DNA of 64,000 nt from Indibacter alkaliphilus LW1. GTDB taxonomy: Bacteria > Bacteroidota > Bacteroidia > Cytophagales > Cyclobacteriaceae. Where the stretch lies: contig NZ_ALWO02000052.1 of NCBI RefSeq assembly GCF_000295935.2, positions 434,001 through 498,000 on the forward strand. Reading direction: 5' to 3'. Below the pieces are notes generated by a model. It ran no database searches and had not been told where the DNA came from. It saw nothing but the letters and a program-made list of their open reading frames with translations. This document shows positions 25,851 to 33,470 of the stretch, in pieces. Made by a program: the position numbers and the translations under genes. Position 1 is the first letter of the stretch, and each line of letters starts with the position of its first letter.

Positions 25851-27614
25851 ATGTCAAATCAAAAAGATTTTAACTGGGACGATTTCGACACCAAAGGATT
25901 TGGTGAAGGCTATTCCAAGGAAAAAAGAGCTGAAATGGAGGCCCTTTACGAAGGTACTCTGAATGAAATCACAGAAAAAGAAGTCATCAAAGGTACTGTA
26001 GTAGGTATCAATGACAAAGATGTGATCATCAATATCGGCTTCAAATCTGATGGATTGGTTCCTGTTTCTGAATTCCGTGACCTTCCTGATCTTAAGATCG
26101 GTGATGAAGTGGAATTGTTTATCGAAGAGCAGGAGAATGCATTGGGCCAGTTGGTGCTTTCCAGAAAGAAAGCCAGAATGGTACGCGCATGGCAGGATAT
26201 CGAAGATGCCCTAGAACATGATAACATCATCGAAGGTCTTGTGAAAAGGAGAACCAAAGGTGGTTTGATAGTGGACATCTACGGCGTAGAAGCATTTTTG
26301 CCAGGATCCCAGATTGATGTGAAGCCTATCAGAGATTTTGATATCTATGTGGGTAAGAAAATGGAAGTGAAAGTGGTGAAAATCAACCACTCTAACGATA
26401 ACGTAGTAGTCTCTCACAAAGTCTTGATCGAGAAAGATCTTGAGAAGCAAAAAGCTGAGATCTTGAACAACCTTGAGAAAGGTCAAGTACTTGAAGGTGT
26501 GATCAAAAACATGACCAACTTTGGTGTATTTATCGATTTGGGTGGTGTTGATGGTTTGCTTCACATTACTGATATCTCTTGGGGCAGAATCAACCATCCG
26601 GAAGAAGTACTTAATCTTGATGACAAAGTTCAGATTGTTGTTCTTGATTTTGATGATGACAAGAAGAGAATTTCTTTGGGTATGAAGCAATTGACAGCTC
26701 ATCCTTGGGATGCTTTGTCTGCTGACCTTGAAGTTGGTTCCAAAGTACAAGGTAAGATCGTCAATGTAGCAGATTATGGTGCATTCCTTGAGCTTGCTCC
26801 TGGTGTGGAAGGCTTGATTCACGTTTCTGAAATGAGCTGGTCTCAGCACTTGAGAAACCCAGCTGACTTTGTAAAAGTAGGTGACGAAATCGAAGCAGTT
26901 GTATTGACCTTGGACAAAGACGAAAGAAAAATGTCTCTAGGTATCAAACAACTAACTGAAGATCCTTGGACAAAAGGTGACATGGCCGCTAAGTACGCTG
27001 TGGGAACCAAGCACAAAGGTGTGGTAAGAAACTTGACCAACTTCGGTCTTTTCCTTGAATTGGAAGAGGGTATAGATGGTTTGGTTCACGTATCTGACCT
27101 TTCTTGGACTAAGAAAATCAAACACCCTTCTGAGTTTGTGAAAGTAGGTGATGAGTTGGATGTAGCTGTATTGGAACTTGATGTAGACAACAGAAGACTT
27201 GCCTTGGGTCATAAGCAATTGGAAGAAAATCCTTGGGATACTTTCGAATCCGTATTCCCTGTAGGTTCTGTACATAAGTGTACTGTTGTTTCCAAAAATG
27301 ACAAAGGAGCAGTTCTTGAGCTTCCTTATGGTTTGGAAGGTTTCGCAACCAACAAAAACCTTGAGAAAGAAGACGGATCTTCTGTAGAAGTAGGTGAATC
27401 TTTGGACTTTAGAGTAACTGAATTCTCTAAAGAAGACAAGAGAATTGTACTTTCTCATACAGCAATGTTCAAGGAAGAAGCGAAAGTAGCTCCAGCTCCT
27501 AAGAAAGCAACTCCTAAGAAGAAAGCAGAAAGCACTCCGGAAGAGAAATCAACCCTTGGAGATCTTGACGCTCTTGCTGAGTTGAAGGAGAAGATGGAAG
27601 GCGGAAAGAAATAA
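25851..27614 (+). CDS. rpsA: 30S ribosomal protein S1
   Basis: A 587-residue protein with six S1 (OB-fold) RNA-binding domains, each showing the GxV...FGxFxDL...GLLHxSxxSW pattern. The third to fifth are clearest (NFGVFIDLGGVDGLLHI, DYGAFLELAPGVEGLIHV, NFGLFLELEEGIDGLVHV); the second and sixth are more divergent. The C-terminal tail is rich in Lys, Pro and Ala (KKATPKKKAES). S1 binds mRNA on the 30S subunit; in Bacteroidota, which rarely use Shine-Dalgarno pairing, it is probably central to initiation. Codon use is biased as in highly expressed genes. It is a single gene with its own terminator. Confidence 0.97.
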   Translation: MSNQKDFNWDDFDTKGFGEGYSKEKRAEMEALYEGTLNEITEKEVIKGTVVGINDKDVIINIGFKSDGLVPVSEFRDLPDLKIGDEVELFIEEQENALGQLVLSRKKARMVRAWQDIEDALEHDNIIEGLVKRRTKGGLIVDIYGVEAFLPGSQIDVKPIRDFDIYVGKKMEVKVVKINHSNDNVVVSHKVLIEKDLEKQKAEILNNLEKGQVLEGVIKNMTNFGVFIDLGGVDGLLHITDISWGRINHPEEVLNLDDKVQIVVLDFDDDKKRISLGMKQLTAHPWDALSADLEVGSKVQGKIVNVADYGAFLELAPGVEGLIHVSEMSWSQHLRNPADFVKVGDEIEAVVLTLDKDERKMSLGIKQLTEDPWTKGDMAAKYAVGTKHKGVVRNLTNFGLFLELEEGIDGLVHVSDLSWTKKIKHPSEFVKVGDELDVAVLELDVDNRRLALGHKQLEENPWDTFESVFPVGSVHKCTVVSKNDKGAVLELPYGLEGFATNKNLEKEDGSSVEVGESLDFRVTEFSKEDKRIVLSHTAMFKEEAKVAPAPKKATPKKKAESTPEEKSTLGDLDALAELKEKMEGGKK

Positions 27615-27617
27615 AAT

Positions 27618-27656
27618 TCTAGAAGCAAGATACTAGACTCAAGAAACAAGATGAGT
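27618..27656 (+). repeat. AAGCAAGA-type degenerate repeat fragment
   Basis: Between the rpsA stop and its terminator lies AGAAGCAAGATAC, AGACTCAAGAAAC and AAGATG, three imperfect copies of a roughly 13-base AGAAxCAAGAxAC unit. I recall similar low-complexity runs in intergenic DNA of this family, but a genome search is needed to confirm that it is a dispersed element. Confidence 0.35.
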
Positions 27657-27672
27657 TAAGTAGTATATGACA

Positions 27673-27705
27673 AAAGTGGCTGCTGAAAGGCGGCCACTTT
27701 TTTTG
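27673..27705 (+). terminator. rpsA terminator
   Basis: AAAGTGGC (27673-27680) pairs with GCCACTTT (27693-27700), with further GC pairing in the loop, followed by T7. Confidence 0.88.
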
Positions 27706-27858
27706 TGTCTTTTCATATATCCTATGAGGATTTAGAAACATCGAAGGATTATTTTTTTACCTGATTGATTTTACTAAAAAGGATAAATTCAAAACATGAT
27801 AAAAAAGAACTATGTAGGGCGTTTTTGGGGGATAATATGTAATTTCCAGAATAAGGTT

Positions 27859-28038
27859 ATGAAAATAGTTCTTCAGGATTCTACACTTTCAAATGAAATA
27901 GTAGTGCCTTATAAAATTGGGGCGATCCTTAACATTGAAGCTTGGGATAAACCCTTTTATGCGGTCCGTGATGATGATTTTCTTGGAGAAGAACAGGATT
28001 ACATCACTTTTTATAAGTTGCACTTGCAAAGAAAATGA
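27859..28038 (+). CDS. Small hypothetical protein
   Basis: An ORF of 59 residues from the ATG at 27859 (MKIVLQDSTLSNEIVVPY); an in-frame ATG at 27796 would add 21 less protein-like residues. It is acidic in the middle (YAVRDDDFLGEEQDY) and has no signal or membrane helix. It lies alone between the rpsA terminator and the molybdenum hydroxylase genes. The composition is plausible for a real gene, but there is no motif and no promoter evidence, so it may be spurious. Confidence 0.4.
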   Translation: MKIVLQDSTLSNEIVVPYKIGAILNIEAWDKPFYAVRDDDFLGEEQDYITFYKLHLQRK

Positions 28039-28113
28039 ATGGGTTTTTGAAAAGTGGAATAACAAAGGTCCAATCATTTGTGGGCTGATCTCTAAAGAGA
28101 AAGATTCAGTTTT

Positions 28114-30336
28114 TTACCAATCAATCTTCTCAGCCTTAATTGGCAAGTCCCTCACCCTTGTTCCTGTTCCGTCAAAAACAGCATTGGCAATAGCCGCCGC
28201 AACCGGACCTTGGGCTGCCTCCCCAGCTCCAAGTGGTTTTTCCTCAGGACGGTTGATGATATGGACTATTACTTCGGGGGTCTCTTTGCTGCGCAAGATT
28301 GGATAGGTGATCCAGTCTTTACTCAAGACTCCTTTTTCATCATATTTTACTTCTTCCAATAATGTCCAACTGGCAGATTGTATCATTCCGCCCTCAGTTT
28401 GATTGATCAGCCCATCAGGGTTGATGCACTGGCCTGCGTCAATAACTCCGGTTAGTTTTTGGAGGTGAAAGCTCTTATTTTCCTGGTTGATTTCTACCTC
28501 TGCCAGCACAGCAAAGTAGGCAGCGGAATTTTTATATTTGGCAAAGGCTAATCCGTAACCTGTATTGCTTTGTTGGATTCGGTTATGGTAATTGCTTTCC
28601 TTGGCCAATCTGTCCAATACTGCAATTGCACGTGGGTCGTCCAGATTGTTTTTTCGGAATTCCAATGGATCCACTGCTGCAAGGTTCGCCATTTCGTCCA
28701 TAAATGATTCCAATGCGAATATGTTTCCATAGGCCCCAAGTCCTCTTAATGCTGATGTGCGCAAAGGCCCATCATAGTTATACAAGCGTAACCTTTTCGA
28801 TGATATGTTATATAAAGGTGTGGCATTCCTGTAGGCCCCACCTGAGAAATTCCCTTTTTTAAATTCAAAGGGTTCTTCCAAGTGCCTGGCAGAAATATAA
28901 TGCCCGGCATCACCTCTGGGACGGGTGCTGTGGGTGTCAGACCAGATTTGTGTATCCCAAGCTGTAACCAAGCCTTCTTGATCTATACCGGCTTCAAGCT
29001 CTATCCGCATAGCAGAGCCATAAGGCTCCCACATATGCTCATCTTCCCGCATCCATTGGAGCCTGACAGGAGCCTTAGGATAGGCTTTGGCAACCAGAGC
29101 GGCCTCTGCCGATACATCATCTGCACCGTTGTGCCCATAGCATCCCGATCCGGGCATTCCTATGCATCTGATATTTTCTGTTTCCAAATCAAAAAGATCC
29201 GCTAAGGTGACCTGAAGCGGATATACACCCTGAGTCGGCGACCAGACTGTAAGCTGGTTGTTTTCCCATTTGGCAAGTGCACAAGAAGGACCTGTAGAAC
29301 CGTGCATGTGATAGGGTCTCATGTATGTAGACTTTAGCTTTTGCAGAGATTGCCGGATTTGTTGAGTTATACCGGGACTGTCCTCAATTAGCTCAGCTTT
29401 TTCAGAGCTTTTTATCATGTCGTCAAAAAGCTGTTCGGGAAGAATATTAATATTTTTTGCCTCCCAGTCAGTTACTTCTCTGAGCTTTTGCCAAGCTTTG
29501 ACTGCTTGATATTCTCTTGTGGCGATTACAGCCAGAAAATTACCGTTTTGAATTACCTTCAGGACACCTGGCATTTCATTAACAGAAGAAAGGTCTGTTT
29601 TGATGATTTGAGATGAATAGGAGGGCGGGTGAAGCACGCGTGCATGCACCATGCCAGGCAGTCTGAGATCATGTACAAAATGAGCAACTCCTTTTACCAG
29701 GTTTTTAATGTCTTCCCGAGGTATTGCTTTACCTACAATTTGATGGTCTTTAGGTTCTTTTTCTTTTGCTTTTCCAGATACTTTTGCTTCATAGAAATTC
29801 CCATCCACCAATTCCCAATAACTTGTTTTCTGGTCATTCGGGCCGTAAATTATTCCGTTCTGTACATTTATTTCATTGACTTTAGTACCCCAATCAGAAG
29901 CTGCTTTTTTGACCAAAAATTCTCTTGCCTCAGCAGCAGCCTCCCTGATGGCTTTTCCGCTTCCTTCCACAGAGTTGCTTCCTGCTGTGTAGCCCTCATT
30001 GGCTGTTTGTCCCGTATCTCCATTGATAATATGGCAGATATCCATATTTACATCTAGCTCTTCTGCTGCAATTTGCATAAGTGCAGTCCGTATACCCTGT
30101 CCAAGCTCCTGTTTTCCTGTAAGAATGGTAACATGACCTTCTGCATCCAAGCGAATCCAAGAATCAATCAGGCTTCGGTCTACATGCGGCCTTTCCGGTA
30201 TTCCTTGATATGGGGAAATTGCGTAGCCATCTCCTTCTTTTGTCCCACAAAAAGTAAGGGGGAATAAATTGAAGCCTATCAAAAGTTGCCCTGTTGCTTT
30301 GATGAATCCTCTTCTGTTTGTTTTTAAGGGTTCCAT
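28114..30336 (-). CDS. Molybdenum hydroxylase large subunit (IorB/aldehyde oxidase type)
   Basis: A 740-residue xanthine-oxidase-family subunit with a Tat signal (NRRGFIKATGQLLIGFNLFP) that indicates export to the periplasm. Cofactor-binding motifs are KQELGQGIRTALMQIAAEEL, AGSNSVEGSGKAIREAA and GSGCYGHNGADDVSAEAA. The catalytic Glu is E706 in PLGAGEAAQGP, close to the C-terminus. The layout matches isoquinoline 1-oxidoreductase beta subunits, which hydroxylate aldehydes or N-heterocycles. It starts 3 bases after the small subunit gene. No FAD subunit is present, consistent with electron transfer to a periplasmic acceptor. Substrate unknown. Confidence 0.9.
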   Translation of the reverse strand: MEPLKTNRRGFIKATGQLLIGFNLFPLTFCGTKEGDGYAISPYQGIPERPHVDRSLIDSWIRLDAEGHVTILTGKQELGQGIRTALMQIAAEELDVNMDICHIINGDTGQTANEGYTAGSNSVEGSGKAIREAAAEAREFLVKKAASDWGTKVNEINVQNGIIYGPNDQKTSYWELVDGNFYEAKVSGKAKEKEPKDHQIVGKAIPREDIKNLVKGVAHFVHDLRLPGMVHARVLHPPSYSSQIIKTDLSSVNEMPGVLKVIQNGNFLAVIATREYQAVKAWQKLREVTDWEAKNINILPEQLFDDMIKSSEKAELIEDSPGITQQIRQSLQKLKSTYMRPYHMHGSTGPSCALAKWENNQLTVWSPTQGVYPLQVTLADLFDLETENIRCIGMPGSGCYGHNGADDVSAEAALVAKAYPKAPVRLQWMREDEHMWEPYGSAMRIELEAGIDQEGLVTAWDTQIWSDTHSTRPRGDAGHYISARHLEEPFEFKKGNFSGGAYRNATPLYNISSKRLRLYNYDGPLRTSALRGLGAYGNIFALESFMDEMANLAAVDPLEFRKNNLDDPRAIAVLDRLAKESNYHNRIQQSNTGYGLAFAKYKNSAAYFAVLAEVEINQENKSFHLQKLTGVIDAGQCINPDGLINQTEGGMIQSASWTLLEEVKYDEKGVLSKDWITYPILRSKETPEVIVHIINRPEEKPLGAGEAAQGPVAAAIANAVFDGTGTRVRDLPIKAEKIDW

Positions 30337-30339
30337 GGC

Positions 30340-30807
30340 CTAAAATCTTGAGTTTTGGTCAGCAGCTTTTTTCACAGCACTGATAAATCTGCTGTGCGTG
30401 CCACATCGACAAATTACTTTGTCTAATGAAAGCCTGATTTCTTCATCATTGGGTTTTGGGTTTTTTCGGAGTAGTGCCAGTGCTGCGATGAGCATGCCAT
30501 TGACACAATAACCGCACTGTGCAGCCTGTTCTGAATAAAAAGTCTCTTGAAGCGGGTGGGACTTGTCTCCTTCGGAAAGCCCTTCAATGGTGATTATTTC
30601 CATCCCTTCAAAGTTTTGGCAGGGCTGAACACATGTAGCTAGTGCTTCACCATCTGCCAAGACCATACACGTGCCACACTGTTGTAGTCCACAACCGAAT
30701 TTGGCTCCATTAAATCCAAATTCCTCTCTTAAAATGTACAAAAGAGGCTCTTCAGGATCTGCTTCAATGGTTAGGGATACACCATTGACTTTTAGTTTGA
30801 TTGCCAT
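30340..30807 (-). CDS. (2Fe-2S) small subunit of the molybdenum hydroxylase
   Basis: A 155-residue two-cluster iron-sulfur protein. The N-terminal plant-type ferredoxin site is C39, C44, C47 and C59 (FGCGLQQCGTCMV). The C-terminal helical domain has C98, C101, C133 and C135 (QCGYCVNGM, ICRCGTHSR). It takes electrons from the molybdenum site of the large subunit. It has no Tat signal and is presumably carried out with the large subunit. Length is normal for IorA. It leads the two-gene operon with the large subunit. Confidence 0.95.
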   Translation of the reverse strand: MAIKLKVNGVSLTIEADPEEPLLYILREEFGFNGAKFGCGLQQCGTCMVLADGEALATCVQPCQNFEGMEIITIEGLSEGDKSHPLQETFYSEQAAQCGYCVNGMLIAALALLRKNPKPNDEEIRLSLDKVICRCGTHSRFISAVKKAADQNSRF

Positions 30808-30911
30808 GATAGGTCAAATTAGTCTCTTGATAAATTAGGGATTATCAAGGCGGTATCCAAAAGGTTTAGTACGGATGGGCTTAACTTTTGACCATTAGCA
30901 TAAAAAACTTA

Positions 30912-31487
30912 TCAAATCAAGCCTATGGAAATATCCATGGGAATTTCCATGATTACTTCTCCTTCAAATGGAGCAGGGCCTACATACCTGAGATTCATGA
31001 TGAACTGTATTCGTGGGCTTTCCAAAAACAGTTGCGTAATGGAATTGGCCACATTATCAGGAAGTGGAAGACTTACGGGTTCCGTATTCAATGAAGAAAC
31101 AGGAGGTACCACGACCTCTACGTTTTGTGTTGGGTCTTCAGGATTTGAAAAAAGGATTGTTCCACTGATTACTCCTTGATTTTCCAATAATTTTTCATTT
31201 TCTGATGTCAACTGCCCTTCAAAAAGCAGCAAAACGGAACGGAATTGGATGTCCAGCAACTCAGAAACACCTGTTCTGACTTCTTGAGGGAATTCATCGT
31301 CAGTTAAATCTATATCCTCCTCTTTCAGTATCAAAAACGGAGAATCCTCTGTGTAATCTCCAGCAGGTATCTGGACATCAAAAGATTCTTTGAACGTTGT
31401 CGAATAGGAAGTGTTTAACAATTCCTCTACAAGTTCACAGGATGTGAAAATAAATAATATTGAAATGGTAAAGGCCAGTTTTTTCAT
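30912..31487 (-). CDS. Lipoprotein of unknown function
   Basis: A 191-residue protein starting at the ATG at 31487 (MKKLAFTISILFIFTSCEL), which gives a lipoprotein signal with lipobox FTSC. The in-frame TTG 60 bases upstream gives no better start. The mature part is acidic and beta-rich (TFKESFDVQIPAGDYTEDS, NVEVVVPPVSSLNTEP, IQFIMNLRYVGPAPFEGEV) and ends in hydrophobic strands. I do not recognise a family. It is a single gene upstream of the molybdenum hydroxylase on the same strand, with a 104-base gap. Confidence 0.75.
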   Translation of the reverse strand: MKKLAFTISILFIFTSCELVEELLNTSYSTTFKESFDVQIPAGDYTEDSPFLILKEEDIDLTDDEFPQEVRTGVSELLDIQFRSVLLLFEGQLTSENEKLLENQGVISGTILFSNPEDPTQNVEVVVPPVSSLNTEPVSLPLPDNVANSITQLFLESPRIQFIMNLRYVGPAPFEGEVIMEIPMDISIGLI

Positions 31488-31686
31488 TGTCCAGATCATT
31501 AAGTCTAGATGAAAATTAACCAATATATCTGTCTTAAAAGCCTGCAATTGAGTGATTAGGCTTTACGGATTATTAATTGTGTGATCCTAACTACTGTGTC
31601 AAGCCTCAGCCAAGTACTTTTATCTGTTAATGGTGGGGCAGTTTTAGTGAAAAAATCCTGCTCTTTGGCAACTTGCCTGAAGTAAG

Positions 31687-31721
31687 GAAAAAAGAAAAGC
31701 ATCCCCTAAAGGAGATGCTTT
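31687..31721 (-). terminator. tRNA-Cys terminator
   Basis: Plus-strand AAAGCATC (31696-31703) pairs with GATGCTTT (31714-31721). Read on the minus strand the stem runs into a T-rich tract just past the tRNA 3' end. Confidence 0.82.
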
Positions 31722-31728
31722 GAATTGG

Positions 31729-31799
31729 AGGTCGCGAGCGGATTCGAACCGCTGTACAAGGTTTTGCAGACCTCTGCCTAGCCACTCGGCCACGCGACC
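31729..31799 (-). tRNA. tRNA-Cys (anticodon GCA)
   Basis: Read on the minus strand, the gene folds into a 71-base cloverleaf: acceptor stem GGTCGCG/CGCGACC, anticodon loop CTGCAAA with GCA in place, T arm AGCGG-TTCGAAT-CCGCT, and a U discriminator, as expected for tRNA-Cys. The 3' CCA is not encoded. It has its own promoter and terminator. Confidence 0.95.
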
Positions 31800-31815
31800 T
31801 TGATTAATTGGAATG

Positions 31816-31846
31816 CAAATGTATGGATATTCGCCTTTAATACAAA
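31816..31846 (-). promoter_or_regulatory. tRNA-Cys promoter
   Basis: On the minus strand TACATTTG (plus 31816-31823) matches TAnnTTTG, with TTTTG ending 19 bases upstream (TTG at plus 31843-31845). The start would be near 31809, about 10 bases before the mature tRNA. Confidence 0.75.
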
Positions 31847-32089
31847 AGTAGACTAAAAAATTATGTTTATCGCCTGATTTTCTTCAAAAAAGAAAAATCA
31901 GAAAATCCAATGTGATACGGTTTTTCTTACAGGTCATAAGCTTTGGCGACCAATCACCAAATATAGATTTATTTATAATGATTCTAAATTGATTTTAGGT
32001 AAAATTCAACAGTTATAAAAAACTGTAAAACAAAGACTTACAATAATAATGCGCATATTTACAGTAAACTTGCTTGCATTACATCCAAG
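31847..32089. other. AT-rich intergenic region with an A/T inverted repeat
   Basis: No gene is seen here. CTGATTTTCTT...AAGAAAAATCAG (31874-31901) is an imperfect inverted repeat with one bulged base and an A-rich loop. It lies between the divergent tRNA-Cys and act promoters and might be a regulator site. The rest is AT-rich sequence without clear structure. Confidence 0.4.
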
Positions 32090-32120
32090 TTTGAAAAATA
32101 GAATTGGGGTAGTACATTTG
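32090..32120 (+). promoter_or_regulatory. Promoter of the act-cox operon
   Basis: TTTG (32090-32093), 19 bases, then TACATTTG (32113-32120): a full match to the Bacteroidota -33/-7 consensus. Transcription would start near 32127, 43 bases before the actA ATG. Confidence 0.8.
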
Positions 32121-32169
32121 CAATGTTTATTCAAAAACCGTGCATTAAACTGTTTAATTAAGTATAAAT

Positions 32170-33432
32170 ATGTCGATCAAACGCTCGTTATCAAGTGTTC
32201 CATTGAGAATTAGCACCCTGGTGATGCTATTTTTCCTGAGTGTAGGAACACAAGTCTTTGCGGCTAACCCTGATGTTTCTGATGCTGAAGAAGCAGTTGC
32301 AGCAGGTAAGTCGATTTTCAACGCCAACTGTAGAACATGTCACAGATTAGACCAGAAAAATGTCGGACCGGCATTGAGAGGTGTTACTGACCGTCATTCT
32401 ATAGATTGGACAAAAAGATTTATCAGAAACTCCCAGGCTCTGATAGCTTCAGGTGATGCCGAAGCAGTCGCCATCTACAACGAGTATAATCAATTGGCTA
32501 TGCCTGCCCATGAGTTTTTGGGTGATGATGACTTGATGAATCTCCTTGCATACATAGAATATGGAGATAAAGTAGATGCTTCCGCCGCGGCTGCTGATGG
32601 AGGTAGTGGCGAAGGTGCTGCTGCTGGTGGTTCAGGTGTACCAAGTGAATACCTTACCATCATATTAGGGGTATTGGTTTTGGTACTTTTCCTAATTCTT
32701 GTGGTATTGGGACTGATCATTTCTATTCTGACCAAATATCTCAATACGCAAAAGCTTGAAGAGGACGATGAACAGTTCATCAATCAAAAATTTGAATTTG
32801 CCAAGATCTTCAAATCCGATGCATTTATTATAATAGTTACCACCATTGTGATAGCATTGGTTGCCAAAACAGCAATTGATGAACTTTATACTATCGGCGT
32901 TCAGCAAGGATATGCTCCAAAGCAACCTATTGCATTTTCCCATGAGCTTCACGCAGGCCAATATGAAATGCAATGTCAGTATTGCCATACGGGTGTAGAG
33001 TTGGGTAAATCAGCCAATATTCCCTCAGCAAATATTTGTATGAATTGCCACATGCACATCCAAAATGTCGATGGAAAGGATGGTATTTCCCCTGAAATTC
33101 AGAAGATTTATAATGCTGTTGACAACAACCAGCCGATTGAGTGGGTAAGGGTTCACAACCTTCCTGATCTGTCCTACTTCAATCATGCACAGCACGTGGC
33201 TGTAGGTGGGGTTGAATGTCAGACTTGTCATGGCCCTATCGAAGAGATGGAAGTAGTCTATCAGCACAGCTCCCTGACTATGGGATGGTGTATTGACTGT
33301 CATAGACAGACAGACATCCGAGCTGCCGGAAATGAATATTACGATAAGTTGGTACAATTACATAGTGATTCCAAAGCTGCACTGAAAGTGAAAGATATCG
33401 GTGGCTTGGAATGTGCGAAGTGCCATTATTAA
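32170..33432 (+). CDS. actA: Alternative complex III multiheme cytochrome c subunit, six hemes
   Basis: A 420-residue protein with a signal sequence (about 12-31) and six CXXCH heme sites. One is in an N-terminal monoheme domain (CRTCH 54-58, probable Met ligand M111). Five are in the C-terminal part (CQYCH 269, CMNCH 290, CQTCH 350, CIDCH 374, CAKCH 415). Between them lie a Gly/Ala/Ser linker (about 138-157) and two membrane helices (about 161-189 and 218-236). ActA carries electrons from menaquinol oxidation towards cytochrome oxidase. The ActA I know best, from Rhodothermus, has five hemes, so the N-terminal domain looks like a fused cytochrome. First gene of the operon. Confidence 0.93.
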   Translation: MSIKRSLSSVPLRISTLVMLFFLSVGTQVFAANPDVSDAEEAVAAGKSIFNANCRTCHRLDQKNVGPALRGVTDRHSIDWTKRFIRNSQALIASGDAEAVAIYNEYNQLAMPAHEFLGDDDLMNLLAYIEYGDKVDASAAAADGGSGEGAAAGGSGVPSEYLTIILGVLVLVLFLILVVLGLIISILTKYLNTQKLEEDDEQFINQKFEFAKIFKSDAFIIIVTTIVIALVAKTAIDELYTIGVQQGYAPKQPIAFSHELHAGQYEMQCQYCHTGVELGKSANIPSANICMNCHMHIQNVDGKDGISPEIQKIYNAVDNNQPIEWVRVHNLPDLSYFNHAQHVAVGGVECQTCHGPIEEMEVVYQHSSLTMGWCIDCHRQTDIRAAGNEYYDKLVQLHSDSKAALKVKDIGGLECAKCHY

Positions 33433-33470
33433 TTTAAATAAATTCAGAACTTACTTTTCTTGAATATAAA

